This document shows, one piece after another, positions 34,801 to 45,959 of a DNA stretch of 64,000 nt. The number at the start of each line of letters is the position of its first letter. Within the stretch, counting starts at the first letter, position 1. Source of the DNA: Rhynchopus euleeides (lineage: Eukaryota > Euglenozoa > Diplonemea > Diplonemida > Diplonemidae); the NCBI GenBank assembly GCA_963210315.1, contig OY723283.1:2046001-2110000 (forward strand), in the 5' to 3' direction. The notes below the pieces were generated by a model. The model ran no database searches and was not told the origin of the DNA. It saw only the letters and a program-made list of their open reading frames with translations. The position numbers were made by a program, and so were the translations under genes.

Positions 34801-37800
34801 TTTCCCGCCCCAGGCGAGATTGCCCCGATACTTTCCCGCCCCAGGCGAGATTGCCCCGATACTTTCCCGCCCCAGGCGAGATTGCCCCGATACTTTCCCG
34901 CCCCGGGCGAGATTGCCCCGGTACTTTCCCGCCCCAGGCGAGATTGCCCCGATACTTTCCCGCCCCAGGCGAGATTGCCCCGACACTTTCCCGCCCCAGG
35001 CGAGATTGCCCCGATACTTTCCCGCACCGGGCGAGATTGCCGCGGTACTTTCCCGCCCCGGGCGAGATTGCCCCGTTACTTTCCCGCCCCAGGCGAGATT
35101 GCCCCGATACTTTCCCGCCCCGGGCGAGATAGCCCCGATACTTTCTCGCCCCAGGCGAGATTGCCCCGGTACTTTCCCGCCCCGGGCGAGATTGCCCCGA
35201 TACTTTCCCGCCCCAGGCGAGATTGCCCCGATACTTTCCCGCCCCGGGCGAGATTGCCCCGATACTTTCCCGCCCCGGGCGAGATTGCCCCGATACTTTC
35301 CCGCCCCAGGCGAGATTGCCCCGGTACTTTCCCGCCCCAGGCGAGATTGCCCCGATACTTTCCCGCCCCGGGCGAGATTGCCCCGATACTTTTCCGCCCC
35401 AGGCGAGATTGCCCCGGTACTTTCCCGCCCCGGGCGAGATTGCCCCGATACTTTCCCGCCCCGGGCGAGATTGCCCCGATACTTTTCCGCCCCAGGCGAG
35501 ATTGCCCCGATACTTTCCCGCCCCAGGCGAGATTGCCCCGATACTTTCCCGCCCCGGGCGAGATTGCCCCGATACTTTTCCGCCCCAGGCGAGATTGCCC
35601 CGGTACTTTCCCGCCCCGGGCTAGATTGCCCCGATACTTTCCCGCCCCAGGCGAGATTGCCCCGGTACTTTCCCGCCCCAGGCGAGATTGCCCCGATACT
35701 TTCCCGCCCCGGGCGAGATTGCCCCGATACTTTCCCGCCCCGGGCGAGATTGCCCCGGTACTTTCCCGCCCCAGGCGAGATTGCCCCGATACTTTCCCGC
35801 CCCGGGCGAGATTGCCCCGATACTTTCCCGCCCCAGGCGAGATTGCCCCGATACTTTCCCGCCCCAGGCGAGATTGCCCCGGTACTTTCCCGCCCCAGGC
35901 GAGATTGCCCCGATACTTTCCCGCCCCAGGCGAGATTGCCCCGATACTTTCCCGCCCCGGGCGAGATTGCCCCGATACTTTCCCGCCCCGGGCGAGATTG
36001 CCCCGATACTTTCCCGCCCCAGGCGAGATTGCCCCGGTACTTTCCCGCCCCAGGCGAGATTGCCCCGATACTTTCCCGCCCCGGGCGAGATTGCCCCGAT
36101 ACTTTTCCGCCCCAGGCGAGATTGCCCCGGTACTTTCCCGCCCCGGGCGAGATTGCCCCGATACTTTCCCGCCCCGGGCGAGATTGCCCCGATACTTTTC
36201 CGCCCCAGGCGAGATTGCCCCGATACTTTCCCGCCCCAGGCGAGATTGCCCCGATACTTTCCCGCCCCGGGCGAGATTGCCCCGATACTTTTCCGCCCCA
36301 GGCGAGATTGCCCCGGTACTTTCCCGCCCCGGGCGAGATTGCCCCGATACTTTCCCGCCCCAGGCGAGATTGCCCCGGTACTTTCCCGCCCCAGGCGAGA
36401 TTGCCCCGATACTTTCCCGCCCCGGGCGAGATTGCCCCGATACTTTCCCGCCCCAGGCGAGATTGCCCCGGTACTTTCCCGCCCCAGGCGAGATTGCCCC
36501 GATACTTTCCCGCCCCAGGCGAGATTGCCCCGATACTTTCCCGCCCCGGGCGAGATTGCCCCGATACTTTTCCGCCCCAGGCGAGATTGCCCCGGTACTT
36601 TCCCGCCCCGGGCGAGATTGCCCCGGTACTTTCCCGCCCCAGGCGAGATTGCCCCGATACTTTCCCGCCCCAGGCGAGATTGCCCCGATACTTTCCCGCC
36701 CCGGGCGAGATTGCCCCGATACTTTTCCGCCCCAGGCGAGATTGCCCCGATACTTTCCCGCCCCGGGCGAGATTGCCCCGATACTTTCCCGCCCCAGGCG
36801 AGATTGCCCCGGTACTTTCCCGCCCCAGGCGAGATTGCCCCGATACTTTCCCGCCCCGGGCGAGATTGCCCCGATACTTTCCCGCCCCGGGCGAGATTGC
36901 CCCGGTACTTTCCCGCCCCAGGCGAGATTGCCCCGATACTTTCCCGCCCCGGGCGAGATTGCCCCGATACTTTCCCGCCCCAGGCGAGATTGCCCCGGTA
37001 CTTTCCCGCCCCAGGCGAGATTGCCCCGATACTTTCCCGCCCCAGGCGAGATTGCCCCGATACTTTCCCGCCCCGGGCGAGATTGCCCCGATACTTTTCC
37101 GCCCCAGGCGAGATTGCCCCGGTACTTTCCCGCCCCGGGCGAGATTGCCCCGGTACTTTCCCGCCCCAGGCGAGATTGCCCCGATACTTTCCCGCCCCAG
37201 GCGAGATTGCCCCGATACTTTCCCGCCCCGGGCGAGATTGCCCCGATACTTTTCCGCCCCAGGCGAGATTGCCCCGATACTTTCCCGCCCCGGGCGAGAT
37301 TGCCCCGGTACTTTCCCGCCCCAGGCGAGATTGCCCCGATACTTTCCCGCCCCGGGCGAGATTGCCCCGATACTTTCCCGCCCCAGGCGAGATTGCCCCG
37401 GTACTTTCCCGCCCCAGGCGAGATTGCCCCGATACTTTCCCGCCCCAGGCGAGATTGCCCCGATACTTTCCCGCCCCGGGCGAGATTGCCCCGATACTTT
37501 TCCGCCCCAGGCGAGATTGCCCCGGTACTTTCCCGCCCCGGGCGAGATTGCCCCGGTACTTTCCCGCCCCAGGCGAGATTGCCCCGATACTTTCCCGCCC
37601 CAGGCGAGATTGCCCCGATACTTTCCCGCCCCGGGCGAGATTGCCCCGATACTTTTCCGCCCCAGGCGAGATTGCCCCGATACTTTCCCGCCCCGGGCGA
37701 GATTGCCCCGATACTTTCCCGCCCCAGGCGAGATTGCCCCGGTACTTTCCCGCCCCAGGCGAGATTGCCCCGATACTTTCCCGCCCCGGGCGAGATTGCC

Positions 37801-40800
37801 CCGATACTTTCCCGCCCCGGGCGAGATTGCCCCGATACTTTCCCGCCCCAGGCGAGATTGCCCCGATACTTTCCCGCCCCGGGCGAGATTGCCCCGGTAC
37901 TTTCCCGCCCCAGGCGAGATTGCCCCGATACTTTTCCGCCCCAGGCGAGATTGCCCCGGTACTTTTCCGCCCCGGGCGAGATTGCCCCGATACTTTCCCG
38001 CCCCAGGCGAGATTGCCCCGATACTTTCCCGCCCCGGGCGAGATTGCCCCGATACTTTCCCGCCCCAGGCGAGATTGCCCCGATACTTTCCCGCCCCAGG
38101 CGAGATTGCCCCGGTACTTTCCCGCCCCAGGCGAGATTGCCCCGATACTTTCCCGCCCCAGGCGAGATTGCCCCGATACTTTCCCGCCCCGGGCGAGATT
38201 GCCCCGGTACTTTCCCGCCCCAGGCGAGATTGCCCCGATACTTTCCCGCCCCAGGCGAGATTGCCCCGATACTTTCCCGCCCCGGGCGAGATAGCCCCGA
38301 TACTTTCTCGCCCCAGGCGAGATTGCCCCGGTACTTTCCCGCCCCGGGCGAGATTGCCCCGATACTTTCCCGCCCCAGGCGAGATTGCCCCGATACTTTC
38401 CCGCCCCGGGCGAGATTGCCCCGATACTTTCCCGCCCCGGGCGAGATTGCCCCGATACTTTCCCGCCCCAGGCGAGATTGCCCCGGTACTTTCCCGCCCC
38501 AGGCGAGATTGCCCCGATACTTTCCCGCCCCGGGCGAGATTGCCCCGATACTTTCCCGCCCCAGGCGAGATTGCCCCGGTACTTTCCCGCCCCAGGCGAG
38601 ATTGCCCCGATACTTTCCCGCCCCGGGCGAGATTGCCCCGATACTTTCCCGCCCCGGGCGAGATTGCCCCGGTACTTTCCCGCCCCAGGCGAGATTGCCC
38701 CGATACTTTCCCGCCCCGGGCGAGATTGCCCCGATACTTTCCCGCCCCAGGCGAGATTGCCCCGGTACTTTCCCGCCCCAGGCGAGATTGCCCCGATACT
38801 TTCCCGCCCCAGGCGAGATTGCCCCGATACTTTCCCGCCCCGGGCGAGATTGCCCCGATACTTTTCCGCCCCAGGCGAGATTGCCCCGGTACTTTCCCGC
38901 CCCGGGCGAGATTGCCCCGGTACTTTCCCGCCCCAGGCGAGATTGCCCCGATACTTTCCCGCCCCAGGCGAGATTGCCCCGATACTTTCCCGCCCCGGGC
39001 GAGATTGCCCCGATACTTTTCCGCCCCAGGCGAGATTGCCCCGATACTTTCCCGCCCCGGGCGAGATTGCCCCGATACTTTCCCGCCCCAGGCGAGATTG
39101 CCCCGGTACTTTCCCGCCCCAGGCGAGATTGCCCCGATACTTTCCCGCCCCGGGCGAGATTGCCCCGATACTTTCCCGCCCCAGGCGAGATTGCCCCGAT
39201 ACTTTCCCGCCCCGGGCGAGATTGCCCCGGTACTTTCCCGCCCCAGGCGAGATTGCCCCGATACTTTTCCGCCCCAGGCGAGATTGCCCCGGTACTTTTC
39301 CGCCCCGGGCGAGATTGCCCCGATACTTTCCCGCCCCAGGCGAGATTGCCCCGGTACTTTCCCGCCCCAGGCGAGATTGCCCCGATACTTTCCCGCCCCA
39401 GGCGAGATTGCCCCGGTACTTTCCCGCCCCGGGCGAGATTGCCCCGATACTTTCCCGCCCCAGGCGAGATTGCCCCGATACTTTCCCGCCCCAGGCGAGA
39501 TTGCCCCGATACTTTCCCGCCCCAGGCGAGATTGCCCCGATACTTTCCCGCCCCGGGCGAGATTGCCCCGGTACTTTCCCGCCCCAGGCGAGATTGCCCC
39601 GATACTTTCCCGCCCCAGGCGAGATTGCCCCGACACTTTCCCGCCCCAGGCGAGATTGCCCCGATACTTTCCCGCACCGGGCGAGATTGCCGCGGTACTT
39701 TCCCGCCCCGGGCGAGATTGCCCCGTTACTTTCCCGCCCCAGGCGAGATTGCCCCGATACTTTCCCGCCCCGGGCGAGATAGCCCCGATACTTTCTCGCC
39801 CCAGGCGAGATTGCCCCGGTACTTTCCCGCCCCGGGCGAGATTGCCCCGATACTTTCCCGCCCCAGGCGAGATTGCCCCGATACTTTCCCGCCCCGGGCG
39901 AGATTGCCCCGATACTTTCCCGCCCCGGGCGAGATTGCCCCGATACTTTCCCGCCCCAGGCGAGATTGCCCCGGTACTTTCCCGCCCCAGGCGAGATTGC
40001 CCCGATACTTTCCCGCCCCGGGCGAGATTGCCCCGATACTTTTCCGCCCCAGGCGAGATTGCCCCGGTACTTTCCCGCCCCGGGCGAGATTGCCCCGATA
40101 CTTTCCCGCCCCGGGCGAGATTGCCCCGATACTTTTCCGCCCCAGGCGAGATTGCCCCGATACTTTCCCGCCCCAGGCGAGATTGCCCCGATACTTTCCC
40201 GCCCCGGGCGAGATTGCCCCGATACTTTTCCGCCCCAGGCGAGATTGCCCCGGTACTTTCCCGCCCCGGGCGAGATTGCCCCGATACTTTCCCGCCCCAG
40301 GCGAGATTGCCCCGGTACTTTCCCGCCCCAGGCGAGATTGCCCCGATACTTTCCCGCCCCGGGCGAGATTGCCCCGATACTTTCCCGCCCCGGGCGAGAT
40401 TGCCCCGGTACTTTCCCGCCCCAGGCGAGATTGCCCCGATACTTTCCCGCCCCGGGCGAGATTGCCCCGATACTTTCCCGCCCCAGGCGAGATTGCCCCG
40501 ATACTTTCCCGCCCCAGGCGAGATTGCCCCGGTACTTTCCCGCCCCAGGCGAGATTGCCCCGATACTTTCCCGCCCCAGGCGAGATTGCCCCGATACTTT
40601 CCCGCCCCGGGCGAGATTGCCCCGATACTTTCCCGCCCCGGGCGAGATTGCCCCGATACTTTCCCGCCCCAGGCGAGATTGCCCCGGTACTTTCCCGCCC
40701 CAGGCGAGATTGCCCCGATACTTTCCCGCCCCGGGCGAGATTGCCCCGATACTTTTCCGCCCCAGGCGAGATTGCCCCGGTACTTTCCCGCCCCGGGCGA

Positions 40801-43351
40801 GATTGCCCCGATACTTTCCCGCCCCGGGCGAGATTGCCCCGATACTTTTCCGCCCCAGGCGAGATTGCCCCGATACTTTCCCGCCCCAGGCGAGATTGCC
40901 CCGATACTTTCCCGCCCCGGGCGAGATTGCCCCGATACTTTTCCGCCCCAGGCGAGATTGCCCCGGTACTTTCCCGCCCCGGGCGAGATTGCCCCGATAC
41001 TTTCCCGCCCCAGGCGAGATTGCCCCGGTACTTTCCCGCCCCAGGCGAGATTGCCCCGATACTTTCCCGCCCCGGGCGAGATTGCCCCGATACTTTCCCG
41101 CCCCAGGCGAGATTGCCCCGGTACTTTCCCGCCCCAGGCGAGATTGCCCCGATACTTTCCCGCCCCAGGCGAGATTGCCCCGATACTTTCCCGCCCCGGG
41201 CGAGATTGCCCCGATACTTTTCCGCCCCAGGCGAGATTGCCCCGGTACTTTCCCGCCCCGGGCGAGATTGCCCCGGTACTTTCCCGCCCCAGGCGAGATT
41301 GCCCCGATACTTTCCCGCCCCAGGCGAGATTGCCCCGATACTTTCCCGCCCCGGGCGAGATTGCCCCGATACTTTTCCGCCCCAGGCGAGATTGCCCCGA
41401 TACTTTCCCGCCCCGGGCGAGATTGCCCCGATACTTTCCCGCCCCAGGCGAGATTGCCCCGGTACTTTCCCGCCCCAGGCGAGATTGCCCCGATACTTTC
41501 CCGCCCCGGGCGAGATTGCCCCGATACTTTCCCGCCCCGGGCGAGATTGCCCCGGTACTTTCCCGCCCCAGGCGAGATTGCCCCGATACTTTCCCGCCCC
41601 GGGCGAGATTGCCCCGATACTTTCCCGCCCCAGGCGAGATTGCCCCGGTACTTTCCCGCCCCAGGCGAGATTGCCCCGATACTTTCCCGCCCCAGGCGAG
41701 ATTGCCCCGATACTTTCCCGCCCCGGGCGAGATTGCCCCGATACTTTTCCGCCCCAGGCGAGATTGCCCCGGTACTTTCCCGCCCCGGGCGAGATTGCCC
41801 CGGTACTTTCCCGCCCCAGGCGAGATTGCCCCGATACTTTCCCGCCCCAGGCGAGATTGCCCCGATACTTTCCCGCCCCGGGCGAGATTGCCCCGATACT
41901 TTTCCGCCCCAGGCGAGATTGCCCCGATACTTTCCCGCCCCGGGCGAGATTGCCCCGGTACTTTCCCGCCCCAGGCGAGATTGCCCCGATACTTTCCCGC
42001 CCCGGGCGAGATTGCCCCGATACTTTCCCGCCCCAGGCGAGATTGCCCCGGTACTTTCCCGCCCCAGGCGAGATTGCCCCGATACTTTCCCGCCCCAGGC
42101 GAGATTGCCCCGATACTTTCCCGCCCCGGGCGAGATTGCCCCGATACTTTTCCGCCCCAGGCGAGATTGCCCCGGTACTTTCCCGCCCCGGGCGAGATTG
42201 CCCCGGTACTTTCCCGCCCCAGGCGAGATTGCCCCGATACTTTCCCGCCCCAGGCGAGATTGCCCCGATACTTTCCCGCCCCGGGCGAGATTGCCCCGAT
42301 ACTTTTCCGCCCCAGGCGAGATTGCCCCGATACTTTCCCGCCCCGGGCGAGATTGCCCCGATACTTTCCCGCCCCAGGCGAGATTGCCCCGGTACTTTCC
42401 CGCCCCAGGCGAGATTGCCCCGATACTTTCCCGCCCCGGGCGAGATTGCCCCGATACTTTCCCGCCCCGGGCGAGATTGCCCCGATACTTTCCCGCCCCA
42501 GGCGAGATTGCCCCGATACTTTCCCGCCCCGGGCGAGATTGCCCCGGTACTTTCCCGCCCCAGGCGAGATTGCCCCGATACTTTTCCGCCCCAGGCGAGA
42601 TTGCCCCGGTACTTTTCCGCCCCGGGCGAGATTGCCCCGATACTTTCCCGCCCCAGGCGAGATTGCCCCGATACTTTCCCGCCCCGGGCGAGATTGCCCC
42701 GATACTTTCCCGCCCCAGGCGAGATTGCCCCGATACTTTCCCGCCCCAGGCGAGATTGCCCCGGTACTTTCCCGCCCCAGGCGAGATTGCCCCGATACTT
42801 TCCCGCCCCAGGCGAGATTGCCCCGATACTTTCCCGCCCCGGGCGAGATTGCCCCGGTACTTTCCCGCCCCAGGCGAGATTGCCCCGATACTTTCCCGCC
42901 CCAGGCGAGATTGCCCCGATACTTTCCCGCCCCGGGCGAGATTGCCCCGGTACTTTCCCGCCCCAGGCGAGATTGCCCCGATACTTTCCCGCCCCAGGCG
43001 AGATTGCCCCGACACTTTCCCGCCCCAGGCGAGATTGCCCCGATACTTTCCCGCACCGGGCGAGATTGCCGCGGTACTTTCCCGCCCCGGGCGAGATTGC
43101 CCCGTTACTTTCCCGCCCCAGGCGAGATTGCCCCGATACTTTCCCGCCCCGGGCGAGATAGCCCCGATACTTTCTCGCCCCAGGCGAGATTGCCCCGGTA
43201 CTTTCCCGCCCCGGGCGAGATTGCCCCGATACTTTCCCGCCCCAGGCGAGATTGCCCCGATACTTTCCCGCCCCGGGCGAGATTGCCCCGATACTTTCCC
43301 GCCCCAGGCGAGATTGCCTCGATACTTTCCCGCCCCCGGCGAGATTGCCCC
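28844..43351. repeat. Giant minisatellite: 468 x 31 bp, no indels
   Basis: The 31-bp unit starts G(A/G)TACTTT, continues CCCGCCCC(A/G)GGCGAGA and ends TTGCCCC. The array is 14,508 bp = 468 x 31 exactly. Rare marker variants checked along the array (for example GTTAC at 30,828; 32,533; 34,021; 35,075; 39,725; 43,104) are separated by exact multiples of 31. Three positions vary commonly: unit position 2 (A/G), 9 (C/T) and 17 (A/G). Since 31 is not divisible by 3, each strand reads the same 31-residue cycle in all three frames. Six-frame openness up to 4,000 codons is therefore a property of the unit, not evidence of a gene. The right end abuts the truncated reverse transcriptase. Each unit has TTTCCCGC, and the complementary strand has several G runs. 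Confidence 0.95.
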
Positions 43352-44560
43352 GTCTCCTCAGGCGCAATGCTCTGCAGCCACTTCAGCGCAGGCTTCACTC
43401 GGATTGCTGCCCACACCCTGTACAGCACGGGGGTGATGCTGATGGGGCGCTGCGACAGCGGCTCACCTGAGCTGCCGGGCTTGGGAATGAGGCAAATCAT
43501 GGCGTGCATCAGCTGCTCCGGCCATTCGCCCGATCTCTCGACCTCATTGAACACCTCCGCGAACAACTTCAGTAGGTCCCCTGGGAGTTTCCGCAGCTCG
43601 TGCACCCTCCAACCGTGTAGGCCCGGCGAGGTGGATGTAGACAGTTTTGCCAGCGCTGTCCCAACGTCTTCTGCCGTGATGGTCGGTACGAGAACACTAT
43701 CCCCGCCTCCTGCGTCCAGCCCTTCTGCATCCTCGCCTTCCACGTGCGGAGTCTTTCGTCGCGGAGCGCGTGGAACATGCCTCGCTGAGATCCCTCCAGG
43801 GCGACAAGGGCCATCTCCATCGTCTCGAGGTCCGGCAGTTGTGAGGTGGTGCCCGCCAGCGCCGCCTCCAGCCCCGGGGGAAGGCCCCCTCCCTTCAGCC
43901 GCTTCTTCGCAGCGTCCCAGGCGTGCTCTTCGTTGGGTGTGGGGGGGTATGGCGCAGACTCCAGCAGTCGGTGGCGGCCCTCCAGGATGAGGGTCCGGAG
44001 GTTCCCCAACAGCTTGTCCTTCGCCCGGGTGTTCTTGTCGCCCGCTCCTCGGGCGGAGGCGGGGCGGTGTTTGGTGGCCACCCTCGACCGCTGCATGTGG
44101 TAGCCCTCCGCCCTGCCCGTGTACGCCGTTTCCTGCCTTCCGAGTTGGCCCACGTGGACACGCTTCAGGAAGTTCTCGCTGCAGGCTGAGGCCCGGCGGA
44201 GGGGTTGCGCTCCTGTTGCACCCTCTTTCGTTTCCTCTGCGGTTAGCACATCCAGCAGCACCTCTGGCGGCAGCGCCCCCGAGCGTGGGCCTGCACTTAG
44301 GAAAGGGGGTGGGGAGGATGCAGATTTGCTTCGGTCGGCGGAAGGCGGCGAGGTCGAGGTCGACGAAGAGCGGGCAGTGCGTGGGGATGCCGTATTCGCC
44401 CTTTTCTGCCACCTCGACGGAGCGCAGGGCCGGCGCCGCGCAGGGGTTCAGCAGGCAGATGTCCAGTCTGGTGCCTTCCTTCGATGCCCAGCAGGTGTTC
44501 CGAACTTCCTGCTGTTTCAGCTCTGCGTATGAGACCGCCGCATCGGTTAGCAGGGCCGCG
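43352..44560 (-). pseudogene. APE remnant plus truncated reverse transcriptase
   Basis: At about 44,560-44,330 the frame reads the end of an exonuclease-endonuclease-phosphatase domain (TCWASKEGTRLDICLLN, then GIPTHCPLFVDLDLAAF with the catalytic-His-type PTH-P). The linker then continues in another frame (MLLDVLTAEETKEG to WKARMQKGWTQEAG, about 44,261-43,710). The RT proper follows in the first frame: SPGLHGWRVHELRKLP, then AMICLIPKPGSSGEPL, then QRPISITPVLYRVWAAIR, which are RT fingers motifs 0-2. It reads SIAPEETG and then passes straight into array units at 43,351. The palm motifs with the catalytic aspartates are absent. Nearly all of the AP-endonuclease N-terminal part is missing, probably by internal deletion near 44,560. 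Confidence 0.8.
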
Positions 44561-44689
44561 TATCGGGGAGATTGTGGTAGCAGCGGTAGCGGTTGGAGCT
44601 ACTGGAGGAGGGGTGGGAGTCGCGGTGGGGAGTTTCCATCTGTCTGTGGTGGAGGTTGCTAGCTCCCTGGCTAGCGTGAGGGGGATGCG

Positions 44690-45642
44690 CAGCACGTCGT
44701 AGTGGAAGGGCCTCCACGTGAGGCATATCACTTTGTCGCCTGACCCGACGCGCCCCAGGTGCAGCCTATCCGTAGCGCCGAGTACCCACACCTGGGCCCC
44801 AACACCTCAGCCGCTACCCTGAGTGTGGCCCCGTCCCCGTAGACCCCGCTCTGTGCCTGCGCCGCGATGTAGTCGTCGTAGGACGGGGGTGCCCGGGGGT
44901 CATCTATATCGGGCGCGTAGGTTGCTCGCCTCTCGGCGTCCTGTCCCAGGGTTTCGACTACAGCTGCTCTGAGAGAGGCCGCCGTCCATCCCGCACATTG
45001 CACCGCGAGGCCGGTGTATTGGCAGTTGCCATCTTTCGCCACCGCCTCTCGCACTGCCAGCAGTCGTTGCGCCATCTCTGCCAGCCATCGGTCGTCCTGC
45101 TCTACTGAGGAGGGGGAGTACTCCTGCCCCCCTCCTCCCCGAAGCCCCCGGGGTTCTCCTGCCCCAGGGGCGTGGCTTCTATGCTCTCTCGCTCTATCTA
45201 AGGGTCCCGCAGAGGTTACTCCTGTCCCTGCGGGTTTTGGTTCTCTATGGGGGGGTTGTGGGGAGGGTTCGCCGGCGGCGAGAGGGTGCTGCGCCACGGG
45301 CGCTCCCCCTATCCCCTGGTCGGCGCCCCCGCCGGGGGAACCGGAAGCCTTAGGGTGTAGGCCGGGTCCCCCCTTGAGGGGGCGCCTCACCCCCTCGTAG
45401 GGGTTGTAGCGCTTAGCCCCCCTCCACAGTAGGGGTGCCTTGCCGTTCTTGCCCGCGCCCTTCCCCGCCACCCGGGGTGTGTCGTTGACGTCCTGATCAG
45501 CTGCCGCGTCCCCTTGTCCGGCCTCGGCCCCTTTGTTCCCGAGCGCGGGTTGCTGAGGGGGGGGTAGCTGCTCGGACGCCGGGGGCTGCCCTTCGCCTCC
45601 GCATCCGGGGTCAGGCTGCTGCTGCTGCTGCGGTGCGGGCAC
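44690..45642 (-). pseudogene. OTU-type cysteine protease domain, frameshifted
   Basis: The frame from 45,642 carries a Gln/Pro-rich start and then an OTU domain: KDGNCQYTGLA holds the catalytic Asp and Cys, followed by SLRAAVVETL, YAPDI, and GVYGDGATLRVAAEVLG. The rest of the domain, VWVLGATDRLHLG and the catalytic-His strand RPFHYDVLR, is in the next frame (44,791 onward). One missing base in the G/C run at about 44,791-44,800 explains the break. OTU domains occur in some retroelements; a role in countering ubiquitination or processing the polyprotein is speculation. Confidence 0.7.
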
Positions 45643-45959
45643 GGAGGGAGTGTATCCCCGGGCGCAGGAGCGGCTGCGGGCGCTGCGGAGGTGGCGGTGG
45701 TGGTGTTATTGTTGCTATCAGACGCGGGGGGTTCGAGGTCAGCGTTGGCTGTAGGGGCAGGTTGGTCAGCCCCTGCCGGTGGTGGCGCGACTGCCGTTTC
45801 GGTCTGGGCCGGCTCCGCTGTTGTCGCCACTGGGGGGTGGCGCCGTTGTTGCTGTTGTTGTTGCTGCCGTTGCCGTTGCATTTGCGGGCCCGCCGTTGTT
45901 GCTGTTGTTGTTGCTGCCGTTGCCGTCGCGTTTGCGGGCCCGCCACGGGGAGCGGCACC

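Noticed and set aside
28844..43351. CRISPR-like array
   Set aside because: Units are directly adjacent without spacers, and the organism is eukaryotic.
28393..43990. Frames of 465 to 4,075 codons through the 31-bp array on both strands
   Set aside because: They arise because the unit is stop-free in every frame and its length is not a multiple of 3. The same peptide cycle appears in all frames, which no real gene needs.
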